From NCBI GenBank assembly GCA_030272155.1, contig CP126199.1:1922001-1986000 (forward strand): a stretch of 64,000 nucleotides of DNA. Reading direction: 5' to 3'. This document shows, piece after piece, positions 35,022-46,252 of this stretch. Numbering within the stretch: position 1 is the first letter of the stretch; the number at the start of each line of letters is the position of its first letter. Both the position numbers and the translations under genes were made by a program. The notes under the pieces were generated by a model. The model saw nothing but the letters and a program-made list of their open reading frames with translations, searched no databases and was not told the DNA's origin. The stretch comes from Tetradesmus obliquus (lineage: Eukaryota > Chlorophyta > Chlorophyceae > Sphaeropleales > Scenedesmaceae).

Positions 35022-37090
35022 CAACACGTACTGTGGATGCAAAACAGACATCAAAAATGGAATCACCTTTGTCAGGTACCCCATGTCCATAAAAAGCAAT
35101 AATCTAGTTGCAAGCTTGGAGCTCATTGTGGAATCCAGTCAAAGGCAGCAAAGCTTTGACTCACGTTTGCCAGGTAGACCATGCCCACCACCAGCTGCCG
35201 TGTGCCCATGGCAGCAGGCAGCACAATGGTCAGTGAGCTGCGCACCGCCTGCTCCAGCAGCAGCAGCAGGCACTGGCTGAAGATGATGGGGTCCCGCATG
35301 GTGGATGCTACTGCTGCCAAGTCCAGCCTCGGCAGCTGCTGCTGCTGCTGCTGCTGCTGCTGCACAACCAGTGCCTGCTGTCGATCTGCATGGCGAGCTG
35401 GCTTGGCCTTGCCACTGATTGTGCAAAGGCTGTCAGAAGCTGCGCGGCTGCCTGTCAGATTTCGGGTGTCACATCCGTGCTCTGCCTGTCCAGCTGCTGA
35501 GCTGCTGCTGCTAGCTGCCATTGCCCCGCTTGCAGGACAGCTGCCCGTGAGTGCAGCGGCTGCAGCTGCCTTCCAGTGTTGATCGCTGCACACAGCAGCG
35601 TCCTTGCACACTTGCATGCTGCTGCTCCCAGCCATCCGCTCAGCATTTACTGCTCCCAACTGCAAGCAGTCATCTGCTTCACCACCCAGGCTGCTAGCGC
35701 TGCTTTCCTGCAAGCTACAAGGCTGGCTAGCCATGGGGCTGCCATGTACCGGCAGGCTGCTGTGCTGCGGCTGCGCCTGCAGCAGCTGGTCTTGTGACTG
35801 CTGCGAGGACAGTAGCCACAAAGGAATCATCAAGCATGACACCAGCAGCGCAAAGCAGTTGATGGCTGCCTGCAGTGTGAAAGCTCCGCGGATGCCTGTC
35901 GCATCAAACATGACAGCACCTGCAACTGGGCCGACAGAATCGCCTGCTGTCATGCCTGCAGGAACATGCAGCAGAAAAGCAGCAGGCAGGGGAAGTGTGT
36001 TTTGTTCAGTAGTAGCATGTGGCTGCTAGATGCTCTCCCTGCCTGCTGTGACTTGCTGCTGATGCTCCTGCCTTGTCATGTACAAGTCATGTGTCCGCAC
36101 TAGCTGGCCCCAATGGTGCGGCACGCTGCTGCAGCATTTAGCTTTATGCAACCACTGCCCAATCTCAAATCCTTTATGTTTGCAGGCCGCATAGCACAAC
36201 CACGCATGAGTACACTTCGCAAACCCCTCCCAAAATAGCAGCATTGCCTACTAGCCTAGTACTGAGTACAACCCACCTGCAGTCAGGCTGGCAATGCCCA
36301 AGGCCAGGTGCTTGCGTGGCGACAGCTCCACCAGCAGGATGAGTGAGTAGATCATGTACAGCGACTCCCCCACACCATGTAACGCCCTGGACGTCGTTAT
36401 CATTTTGAATGTGGGCCAGAAGACGCTTATGAGGGAGGTCAGCACGCTAAGCAGCTGGCCCCCAATGACCAGCCACCATTTTGTGGACAGCTTGAAGTTG
36501 GCTACAAAGGGAAGGGATTGGCAGAGCAGCACCTGCAGGGAGCAGGAAATGATAGAGTGATTGGTGCAAGGTGAGCAGAGATAAGGCAGCTGATGCTGCA
36601 TGCAGCCAGTAGTCAACAACATGCAGCTGCCCCACCCTCAGTGCGGTATCCAGACAGATGCCACGTTATGCACGAGCATGCAGGCAAACATGGCTGCAGA
36701 ATTGGCATAACATGCTGCCTGCTGCAGTGCAGCTGGCAGCATCTGTGTCTTGCAAGGAAAGTCAAGGTGGCAGTGTGTGGAGGCTGGTCGAAACCCCTGC
36801 ACCAGGTGGGCTTTACTACTGCTGAAGCCATGTGTGTGCTAGAACAGGCAAATCCTTCTTATTATCAACCCCGCACCACTCACCAATAGGCCGCACACGA
36901 TTACTGCTGCACCATCAACTGCATAACATATCATGACTTGTAGAGTATGGGCACCTTGGCCTGCCAGCGCCAAGCCAAGGAAGCTGTCCGGATTGGAGTA
37001 CGTATAGACATTAGCAAAGCCTATCAAACTGACAGTCAGCAGTGCTGCTGTTGCAAGCAGCGACAGACGTTCTCTCTGAGGTGGTGCCAT
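34230..37090 (-). CDS. MFS transporter (DHA1 / vesicular-amine-type), substrate unknown
   Basis: Four exons: 36884-37090, 36277-36532, 35165-35955, 34230-34778; phases agree, about 600 aa. About twelve hydrophobic segments are expected; clear ones include LLATAALLTVSLIGFANVY (TM1), VMICYAVDGAAVIVCGLL (TM2), WWLVIGGQLLSVLTSLISVF, LALGIASLTAG..VGPVAGAVMF (the motif-C-like helix of antiporters), FTLQAAINCFALLVSCLMIPL and, late, VLPALVIVLVIAG. YSLILLVELSPRKHLALGI fits the signature loop before helix 5. A ~150-residue Ser/Gln-rich cytosolic loop sits in exon 3 between the two six-helix halves. The start is the ATG at 37090. The helix-5 motif suggests a proton-coupled antiporter, but the substrate cannot be told. 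Confidence 0.85.
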
Positions 37091-38470
37091 GGTTGGCAGT
37101 GCTGTGTCCACTGCTGTCTGCTGCTTGCTGCGGAGTTGCTGCAGAGCACAGCTCTTCGCTGCGTTTACGTGCTCAGCACGACTGAAGTGAGCTACGTAGC
37201 TCGGCAGAAGCCAGATGGAGCACTCAATTATCTATCTGTCTAACAGTTGTGGCAAGCTGCCGGGAGACCAGTAGATTCCGGCACCGGTGGTGCAATAGAA
37301 AGGCGTGCGGATCGTGCTAATCAGCAACGTTCTGCCCTGAATGATGACTTCGTAGAGCAGAGGCGCCTGTGGACGTATTTTCTGTGCGCAGCCACCTGAT
37401 TACAACGTCAGTGCTGTCACAAGTGCCGACACGTCGTTGCACCACATAATTTCCCCACCAACCAATATGCCTATGAAATTGCAAGCCCAGAAAATCCAGT
37501 AAACTGAGAAACTTCGGTCTCTGTGTGCTCGATGCTTCGAAAAGTAGGTCCCAAGGATGAGTGTGTGCTCAGATGACACGCGATATTTCGGCCCGCTGGA
37601 AACCGGTTGGTGCTTAAAAAACAGATTTATAGTCATAGAATGAAAGTACACATTTTGTTTGTCTTGGATCAAGCCTATGTTGAGGGTCACCTACCAAGGT
37701 TCCGCCAGTGCTGCTTCACGGAAGTCAGACGGAAGGACAGCCGTTCTTGTGGTTGCGACCACACTGCTGTGCCCGACGGCTAACTTCCGACAAGTTACAT
37801 TCTACAAGACAGATCGTGCTCCAGAAGCGGCCCGGGCAACGTCTGCGTGCTCAAATTGCCACAAGCATTGTTGGCAACAAGCTGCTGATGCTCCATTATC
37901 ACAGGAGGAAGCCCCCACCAGGGCTTGCCTAACAAATAACAACAAAAGGTGGAATATTCAAGAACGGCTTGAGCCACCAGGCATCACTTTGAAGTCTACC
38001 AGCCGTGCAATTGGCAATCAGGCATGCATGCAGTACTGCAAGGTTGCAGCAAAAAAAGGACGCCTGCAGCGCATGCTTGCACGCTGCTTAGGCAAAAGGG
38101 ACAACAGAACCTGCAAACAGTGGCATGGTCAACCATGGACATACAACAACTGCTACTACTGTACAGGGTACCAACGCCATGCCATCAGCCCATCAAGCCC
38201 ACCATCAAGCAGCAACGTGCCGGAAAGAATGCAACTGAACTTCAGCGTTGAACGCTGCACGCTTTGCTGGCATGGACGCAGGGCGCTGCAGGCTGCAGTA
38301 AATCATAACAGCTGCAGATGCTCTTCAGCTATCCAGCTGTCTGTGTTGCACCACCACCACAGGTTATGGATCCATGGCCCTCTGAACTGCAAACACTGCT
38401 TCCCGACTGTCATCCCCACTACTGTACAGCCACCACTGCTGCTGCAGCACATGTGCCAACCTCACGTCAA
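37091..38470. other. Intergenic region between two minus-strand genes, with a long antisense frame
   Basis: This 1.38-kb gap should hold the MFS promoter (right of 37090) and the 3' UTR of the gene ending at 38471. The plus strand stays open from 37659 to 38555 (298 codons), running into the antisense of that gene's last exon. Its predicted protein is rich in Cys, His and Gln, has no recognised domain and starts with a TTG codon in that frame, so I do not call it a gene. Confidence 0.4.
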
Positions 38471-40278
38471 TCAAGCCTTGCCTGAGTTGATGCCGCTGTC
38501 ATCCTTCCTAGGCAGTCCCTCAATGTCCATCAGCCTGTTTGCTGCTTGCTTATAACCCCCCTGCTCAGCCTTGCGCTGCACACTCTCATCATCTGCAGTG
38601 CCGCTGGCCGTATCAATCTCCCCAGCCTTTGCTGTATCTGCAACCGTGTCTGCCACCTGCTGACCCCACTCCATGCCTCCACTGCTGCTGCTGCTGCCCT
38701 TCTCCAGCTCATCTACAGTCGCATCATCAGAAACAGGTGATGCATCCCTGCCTTCAGCTTGCTGGTGCACTGCACCCCCATGCGCGTGCTCAATGCCTGC
38801 TGCTGCGCCGCTGGCTGCCTTCACTGCCTGAGACATGGCAGAGACAGCGCCGGCGGCAGCCTGCGCTGCAATGCCTGCGGCACCTGCAACCTTTTCTGCC
38901 AGGCGGCCTGCCATGGCGGGTGCTTGGGCCAGGTGGGACCCGCCAGTGTCGGGGCCAGCACGATCAGAGTAGCTGCAGAGTAACATGTGCAGCAGGCACA
39001 GGTGAAAAGGACGAATTAGTGCAGCAGATGCATACAGTGTACAGCAGGCACAGGGCTGCCCTCAAGACAAGCCGCCAGTGTCTGGGCCACGATCAGAGTA
39101 GCTGTAAGGCGCAGCAGGCACAGCACGCATGTTGATTTGGGTGGGCAGTAGGTGCATGCCTGTGAAAGGATGCACAACAGCAGGAGGTGCTAATCTGATT
39201 GCAGGCGATGACCAAGGCGGTTGCAAGGAGCAGTAGCTGCTGCATACCACCTTTACATGGCAAGTCTGTGTGCATGTCTATGCAGCAACGGGCTGTGCAT
39301 TCTTTCAAAAGGCGCACAAATGGACCACCAGCTGCCTTCGTGGTTGCACAGCGCACTGTTGGATGCAAGTGATTGACATAGAAATCGCACCAGTTGCATG
39401 CAAATTATGTATGTATGCATGCAGCAAGCGACTCACCCTCCCGCCATGGATTGGTCTGCCTGCCAGGCTGCAGTGCGCAGCACCTGATCAGGGTCGCTGC
39501 CCCTGTTGGAGGCCAGCTCAGCAGGGTCGACAGGAGCATCAGGCGAGCGCTGCACGGACAGGGCAGCGAGGCAGAGCAGGGCACATGGATGTGTTCAGTG
39601 TGCAGGCAGGATGTTTTGGCAGACTAAGGGATGATCAGGCTGGCAGCAGGCTGATTGAGTAGTAGCAGGGAGCGTGCGTTTCAAACGCCAGTGGCTGGTG
39701 AAAAGAGAACGGGGTGCTTCCATTGCAGCAGCAGTGCTAAGAACACAATTTTGAAGGGTCGGGGTGTGTTCTGTTGCTCGCATGCTGCATGCAACAAGGG
39801 TTGAAAAATGCAGGGCTGCTGTGTCAGCTGCTGAGGGGCTGCAGCAGAGTTTCGTGGCATGTGCTCTACATTACCTGCCACAGCAGCAGCTCAATTGCAT
39901 TCATCCTCACATCACAGTTGAGCTGCAGCTGTTGCAACGACTGCCATATGATACAACTTGGTATGGCGCCGGTGCTGCTTTCGCTGCAGTGGATTCCGCC
40001 TATTCACTCACCTGCACCCTGCCTTCAGTGTCCAATGTTTCTCCAGCTGCTGCTGCCTGGTCCACGCTCCTTGTCCTGGAGCCCGGCCCTGCTGCTGGTG
40101 CTTCTCCTTTTGGGCGGGTGCTGCTGCTGCTGCTCCTGCGGAGTGTGCTCTGTTGTGGCAATACAGAGCAGGAGGGCAGCAGCTGCTGCATTGCTGCTGC
40201 CAGTCTGTGGCCTGCACTGGCCCCCGCAGGGCTCAGGCACTGCAAAGTTTTGTAGAGTGGTGGCAACATGGTGCTCAT
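38471..40278 (-). CDS. Unrecognised Ala-rich protein with possible organelle leader
   Basis: Three exons: 40012-40278, 39437-39549, 38471-38972; all phases agree, 293 aa. I recognise no family. The first ~50 residues (MSTMLPPLYKTLQCL ... LRRSSSSSTR) have no acidic residues and look like a mitochondrial or plastid leader. The middle has an acidic, Pro-containing stretch (RSPDAPVDPAELASNRG, then YSDRAGPDTGG). Residues ~145-195 are a run of small residues with regularly spaced Lys (RLAEKVAGAAGIAAQAAAG), able to form an amphipathic helix as in LEA-like proteins. The C-terminal third is acidic and Ser/Gly-rich and ends MDIEGLPRKDDSGINSGKA. A stress or membrane-surface role is only a guess. The intron before the last exon carries a second copy of the acceptor region. 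Confidence 0.68.
39069..39109 (-). repeat. Extra copy of an exon 3 start with acceptor
   Basis: Direct copy of the segment encoding YSDRGPDTGG with its own ACAG acceptor, about 124-126 bases 5' of the real acceptor at 38972 on the minus strand, inside intron 2. Confidence 0.9.
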
Positions 40279-41864
40279 CCTGGCTGCGCCGAGCTATCGA
40301 CAGCCTGATCAGCGGCAGAGGTAAAGCAGACGAGCAAGCGTGGATGAACAGGCCGAGCTGCTGCGGACGATGCAGATCAATGGATCGCAACACAGAAAAC
40401 TGTCAAGTTGCTTGAATTGACCTCGCGCCCGGTGTAACGTGCAGGCCTTGATTGCACTTGCAGTTGCCGTGATATCACCTGTCATCATCGGAACCATTTG
40501 GCAGTGACAATCCCGCCAGTGTTGCAGGCAACGCTGCCTGCAAATATAACCAAAATAACGTACAATAGAAATGAGCTGATTTGGTCGACTTCCTGCAGCA
40601 GGTACCCCTGCTGGGTACAGCTTGCAGCCTGCCACTGACCTGAAAATGTGACCCTGGCCTGCTGCCTGCCATGCAGCAAACACGTAAATTGTTAAATTTG
40701 AGCCTGGAGTCGCACTGCCAGTGAAAAGCTCATTTACACGGCCCTTCAGCAATTGTAAACAGAGCTTTGCAGAGGGCACTAGACACGTTTGTTGCAGTGA
40801 GCCTGTATTACGTGGCACAGACTGTTCAAGAGCGTTCACACCTAGTTGCTTCATGTACAGCGCAATTGATGCTGCACAATCAACAGTGAGGTTCATAGTC
40901 ATGCTTGTCGTGTGGTGCAATAGTGTGGCACACCACTACTGCAGCTGGCTAGCCTCATGCTCAGTGATCAGGCTGGTGATACCCTGTGCAGCAGCGTATA
41001 GCTGGTGCAGGGATAAACGCATACAACTCTTCAATCACACGAGTTTATAATTCAAACGTATGCAACAGATCCACCGTCATTGCCATACGGAACTGCTGGC
41101 ATGGCGCCAATCTTATGGACGCTCGCTGCGCCAACTGCATGATGATGACCGCGCTGTCTGCTGCCGTATCCGATATAACGGGCTAGTAAAAACCCTTTAC
41201 ACGAGTCGGTCATACGCGGCCTGTTTAGCCTTTGTAGCGGCTGGGTGCTGCATTGCGTGATTAAGCCCGTTGACAACTACAAACAACATCAAACGGTTTG
41301 TCCAGCAATGTGGATGCAAATTATCACAAACATGTCTGGAACTTATGTTCGGAGCACTTGTCTCGACTGGCGAAGAACGCTGGACCTTGAACCACGCACT
41401 GGTTGCAACCTCAGGCCATTATCAACACACTCATTGCTGCGGCTGGCAACACCGCACGATCATATCGCTGGGTAGCCATTGTGGCCCTGGCTCTTCCTCC
41501 TCTTCCTGCCCTCGTACACCAACCATCCTTCCCCCATCACCACTTCCATCCACATCGTGTCTTTTTCACCCTCCTTACTTCTTGAAATCTTCTTTGAGCA
41601 AACGCAGTTATTGGTTCAGCTGCTTGCTGCTTTTCCTACGCAAAGCTTTGTGAAAGTGACGCACCTTGGCTTTCAGCAGAGCCGGCCATAGCCCAGTCAG
41701 CGCAGCACGTTCCACCAGTGTGGCGGGTTTCAGGCAAACAATTTTAACCCCTTAAACACATGCTCCGGTGACAGTTCCACACATCTGGCACCGTGTGAAC
41801 ATTGCCGCAGCACACACCAGCCCGCTGCTGGGCTCACTGGTGCAGTGAGAAGCTACAGTAGCAC
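40279..41864. promoter_or_regulatory. Divergent intergenic region, genes at 38471 and 41865
   Basis: This 1.59-kb gap between divergent starts should hold both promoters. It is AT-richer than the genes. A minus-strand open frame (40309-40920, 203 codons) begins with a normal-looking stretch (YMKQLGVNALEQSVP, LLKGRVNELFTGSA) but I could not link it to exons or a family. A pyrimidine-rich stretch spans 41487-41590. Confidence 0.4.
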
Positions 41865-42994
41865 ATGGACACGTATTCGCGCTCTAGGAAACAGCCTCTG
41901 TGCGCGTGCTGCTTTGGTGCGCCACAAGGTGCGCTGCCTCAGGGAGGGACCGGGTTAGCTCTTATCTGATGTCCCTCAGCTGGCCACGTACAGTGCATCA
42001 CTCAATCGTCAATCCTCTCAAAGCAATTGGCATGTATACGCCCTGCAAGTCGAGCGCCGGGTTCGGTTGGCATTAGGGCGCCCTTAGCCAAGCCATCAAA
42101 AGCTCTTGCCTGCAGCATCCGCAGCGATCGTGTCTAAGCAACTGTTTGTGGTTGCAGCATCATGCGCTGACGTGCTGCTTGTGTGCCTTCTGCCGCTGCA
42201 GTGGAGGACGAGCAGGCAGTGGCACAGCAGCAGCACCAGCAGGCTGACAAGCAGGCCCAGCCACTGACAGCAGCAGCTGTCACAGCGCACGCCAAGGCGA
42301 TAGCAGCAGCAGACGCCAGCCCAGACTTTGTCATGCCAATGCCTGAGAAGCTGCAGACAGCAGTGCGGGAAAACCGCAAGTCAACTGACCAGGCGCTGAT
42401 GTCTCCCAAGCACCATCAGGTGGTGCTGCCAGACATGCCCAACATCAAGCCGCTGATGGCCATGAGCCTTGCCAGGCCTTACACAGGTATGCCTTTTGCT
42501 AGCAGCAGCAGCAGCAGCAGCAGCAGCAACGGCGTCAGCAGCAGCAGCAGCAGCAGCAGCTGGGTGACAGGGGCTCTGTAGAGTGTGTGTCCCGAGCAGA
42601 CGCCTTGCAGCAGCAGCAGCAGGCTGCTGCTAGCTCAGCATAGCAAGCAGGGGTTACAGGGTCAGCAGCAGCCAGCAGCTGCAGGGACCTGTGCTGCATG
42701 GGGCCCAAAACAGCACAGCAGTGACATCACCACTGGAGGGCACACACGCAGTGGACATTCATTTGCATCTGCGTCACGCGTCTCACCCTTTCAAGAATGC
42801 ATTTTGCGCATTTCACTTTGTCAGCGCATGTAGCCCCCATAATTACAGTTTGCTGCAGGTGCCTGTTTGCCCACTGCTGTCCGCTGCTGCTGTGCAATGG
42901 CTGTGCTCTTCTATGCACCGTGCTCAGCTGTCCGCCGCTTCATCTTGCACGGCTATCCCTGTCAGCGCTCAAACCCCCCGAATCCTAGCTGTGC

Positions 42995-43038
<44 letters not shown>

Positions 43039-45330
43039 GCAGACCCGGACTGGTTTGCAGCCATGTCAGCGCTCGAGAAGGTGCAGAAGGTGCAGCAGGC
43101 GCGCGCGCTGCAGCAGCTGCGGGCCCACCACGCGCACGCCACTGCCCGCCACAGCAGCATCTCCGGCATCACAAATGACGATGACACTGAAGCGTGGTAT
43201 GACGCGCGCAGCGCCACAATGTCAGATTCAAGCGTGGCATTCATCAGTGATGCTGAAAGGGAGGAGGTGGCAAGGCTGGCGCATGAAATGGAGGAGACAG
43301 AGCACGCGCAGGGGCAGCTGACAGTGAGCGTGGTGCGGGAGCTGGAGCCGGCTACACCGAATTGCGTGCCCAACCCGCCGCTGCTGTTTGCGGAGAAGCA
43401 CTGGAAGTACATCCCAGTGAGTGTGGGCTGGCTTTGTTTTAGCTGTGGCTTAAGTGAATGCATATTGGTTTGCAGCTGCATGCATGCTTTTTGCGGAGAA
43501 GCACTAGAAGTACATCTTGGTGAGTTGTGCAGTGGCTGCGGACAGCGGCTGCATATGTGTGTGCAGCTGTATGCAGCAGAAACCATGAATTTGGGCAGCG
43601 CGGTTTGCCTGCAGAGTGATTCTGGTGCAGGCAGAGATGTTTGGAGTTAGCACGCCCTGCCAAGCAACTGTCAGCAGCTGGCTGCGTGTCGCGCGTGGTC
43701 CATCTGACACCTGACGCTTGCCCTCCTGCCACTGCTGCTGCCGCTGCTGCTGCTTCCACCCCCCAGGTGAACACCAAGCCCTTCCTGTTCTACTGGGAGC
43801 GCGACCCGCTGCGCAGCAGCCCCTTCCCGCTGCCCATTGACGAGCAGATGAAGCTCAACAGCCTCTTCCAGAAGACCCACCAGTCCATCCCGGGCATGTG
43901 GGTGAGTGAATTTGGTTTTATGAGTGTGCATGTGGGTGAGTACGCTTGGATTTGTGAGTGTGCATGTGAGTGAGTGGTGGCACAGAAATGGCAGCTGGGG
44001 TCGCTTACAAAACGGTATGCGGAGGCATGCCAGCAGGCGTGGTGGGCGGGAAGCTGCTGCTGCGCGCGCAGCCGCTGCTGCTGGCCATCCCCAGCATTTT
44101 GAACATTATCTGGCAATTCCCGTCCTCATTTGCTGCTGCTGCTGCTGCCGCTGTTGCCGCAGCTGCGCGAGGTGGGCTCCCAGCTGCTGCTGCACGCGCA
44201 GCCGACGCTGCTGGCCATCCCCAGCATTTTGAACATTATCTGGCAATTCCCGTCCTCATTTGCTGCTGCTGCTGCTGCTGCTGCTGTAGCTGCGCGAGGT
44301 GGGCTCCCAGCTGCTGCTGCACGCGCAGCCGACGCTGCTGGCCATCCCCGGCATCGTGAACTACACCGAGTACTACAACAAGGACCAGAGCCCCAGCCAC
44401 TGGACGCTGCGGCGCGACATCAAGATCGGCAAGACCATGGGCCAGATGTTCATGACCACGGACGGCGTGCTCATCTTCAGGTGCGTCACTAAACTGTTAT
44501 TCAGCATGTTAGTTTTTACTTTGTCACAAGGTCTTTGTGGGTGGGGTGGCGCGACATCAAGATGGGCAAGACCATGGGCCAGATGTTCATGACCACGAAC
44601 GGCGTGCTGATCTTCAGGTGTGTTACAAAGCTGTTATTTGAGGTGTGTGATGTTACTTTGTGATGGGGTGGCGCGACATCAAGATCGGCAAGACCATGGG
44701 CCAGATGTTCATGACCACGGACGGCGTGCTCATCTTCATGTGCGTTATGATGTTGTTATTTTGACTTGTCAGTTGTTGGTTTGCAATGTTGCGGCGCGAC
44801 ATCAAGATGGGCAAGACCATGGGCCAGATGTTCATGACCACGGACGGCGTGCTCATCTTCAGATGCGTTATGATGTTGTTATTTTGACTTGTCAGTTGTT
44901 GGTTTGCAATGTTGCGGCGCGACATCAAGATGGGCAAGACCATGGGCCAGATGTTCATGACCACGGACGGCGTGCTCATCTTCAGGTGCGTTACATATGT
45001 GTTATATTGTTGTTTGATGTTTTACTTGTTGGTGTGGGATGGTGCGACATCAAGATCGGCAAAACCATGGGCCGGATGTTCATGACCACGGACGGTCTGC
45101 TCATCTTCAGGTGTGTTACAAAGCTGTTATTTGTGCGTGTCACTTGGTAGCGAGCAGTGGTGCAGCTAGACTATGGGCCAGATGTTCATGACGACAGATG
45201 GTGTGCTTATCTTCAGGTGCGTTACACAGTTGTTTTCTTGACTGATGGCGTGCTCATCCTGTGGCCCCCTTGCATGCATCCAATGTGCTGCAGCGTGTCC
45301 TGTCGTCTCACTTGGTGCTGCTGCTGCTGG

Positions 45331-45361
<31 letters not shown>

Positions 45362-45581
45362 GCTGCTGCTGCTGCCACGCAGGGTGTTCACCATGGGCAT
45401 GTTCAGCAAGACCATCGAGTGGGTGGGCGAGGACTACACGCGCCTGGAGGACAACGGAGAGACCATCGTCACGCGCCAGCTGTGCAAGATGCACCACGAT
45501 GACAGCGTGGGCACGCAGTTCCTGGTGGGGCGCAAGATTGGCACGCAGCCGCCACGCCGCGGCTCGCACTCGGGGCATTAG
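41865..45581 (+). CDS. Unrecognised protein with well-ordered C-terminal half
   Basis: Six exons: 41865-41928, 42202-42486, 43043-43416, 43767-43901, 44290-44480, 45383-45581; every phase agrees, 415 aa. The N-terminus (MDTYSRSRKQPLCACCFGAPQ) has a Cys cluster that could be lipidated. Residues 22-110 are Gln/Ala-rich and end in a motif-like stretch (PDFVMPMPEKLQ, VVLPDMPNIKPLMAMS). Residues ~118-240 are helical and charged. From ~240 the sequence becomes globular: LLFAEKHWKYIPVNTKPFLF, then IVNYTEYYNKDQSPSHWTLR, then MGQMFMTTDGVLIFR and RLEDNGETIVTRQLCK. The last ~80 residues alternate like beta strands and faintly recall lipocalin/fatty-acid-binding barrels; that is a weak impression. The tail is basic (GTQPPRRGSHSGH). 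Introns 3, 4 and 5 and the 3' flank carry duplicated exon edges. Confidence 0.75.
42998..43036 (+). repeat. (CTG)13 before an acceptor
   Basis: Uninterrupted CTG run followed by CCGCAG and exon 3 of the gene at 41865. Confidence 0.95.
43484..43528 (+). repeat. Extra copy of exon 3 end with donor
   Basis: Direct copy of the exon end FAEKHWKYIP, decayed to FAEKH-stop-KYI.., with a GGTGAG donor, 103 bases downstream of the real donor after 43416. Confidence 0.88.
44030..44289 (+). repeat. Two extra copies of exon 5 start
   Basis: Two copies of the segment encoding LREVGSQLLLHAQPTLLAIP lie upstream of the real exon start at 44290, at about 44033 and at 44163 (spacing about 127-130). Each then shares the same intron segment, CATTTTGAACATTATCTGGC, and a CTG tract. 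Confidence 0.93.
44540..45217 (+). repeat. Six extra copies of exon 5 end with donor
   Basis: Copies of the exon end encoding RRDIKIGKTMGQMF..IFR run downstream of the real donor at 44480/44481. Their junctions fall at 44617, 44739, 44862, 44985, 45110 and 45216, giving spacings of 137, 122, 123, 123, 125 and 106. Most keep an AG|GTGYG donor; 44739 reads AT|GTGCG and 44862 has lost the GT. Copies three and four are almost identical over the full 123-base unit, intron part included, so they are recent. Confidence 0.97.
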
Positions 45582-45599
45582 ATGAGCAAAGCAGCAGCA

Positions 45600-45681
45600 G
45601 CTGCAGCGTGGGCACGCAGTTCCTGTTGGGCCGCAAGTTTGGCACGCAGCCGCCACGCCGCGGCTCGCGCTCAGGACACTA
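45600..45681 (+). repeat. Copy of the last exon end after the stop
   Basis: Direct copy of the final 76 bases, 100 bases downstream, still in frame from SVGTQFL to RSGH and ending with a TAA stop instead of TAG. Several of the differences are silent. Confidence 0.93.
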
Positions 45682-46185
45682 AGCAGAAGCAGCAGCACAG
45701 AGTGAATCGTCGTGCAGCAGATTTCTGTGATGGCCATTGGGCAGCGGGAGGACCGCATATGGCAGCCGCATGCGTGTGGTGGGCGCAGTTGCACCAGCAG
45801 TTGCAGCAGCAGCAGCAGCAGCAGCAGCAGCGCGGCGTGCACTCAGCAGGGCTGTGGATCCTGACGCTGCAAGCGCTGGCTAGGAGCTGCATGACCTGGG
45901 TCAATGGTCAATGATCCAGATAGCTTGTGTACAGGTTGAAGATGTGAGACAGCAAACTTTGGCAATGAGAGTGTGCCGCTACCGCGTCGCTGCATAAAAG
46001 ACAGCACAGCAGCTGCCACGCAACAAGCAGCGCTGCCATTGCATGCATGGGTTGACTGGGCGCGAAGGGTTCTGGGTTCGTGTAGTGATCACCTCGCCCT
46101 GTGCCTGATTTGATATTTATGCTTGAAAATGCTAGCCGCATAGCAAAAGGTAGGCTGCCATAGCTGCCTGCCTGGCATCTGAGTT

Positions 46186-46252
46186 GTTGGCACAGCAGTT
46201 GCGGTGGTTGCACAACAGTTGTTGTGGTTGCACAGCGGTGGTTGCACAGTGC
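46186..46252 (+). repeat. Short GTGGTTGCACA minisatellite
   Basis: The motif GGTTGCACA occurs three times in close succession, with a degraded TTGGCACA copy before them, separated by short ACAGTTG-like spacers. Confidence 0.8.

Noticed and set aside
44620-45150. Repeated frame (RHQDRQDHGPDVHDHGR) looking like a tandem-repeat protein
   Set aside because: It is an out-of-frame reading of the duplicated exon 5 ends; the true frame reads RRDIKIGKTMGQMF.
44033-45217. CRISPR-like or satellite array
   Set aside because: Units are exon-edge copies with splice sites in a eukaryotic intron, not repeat-spacer structure.
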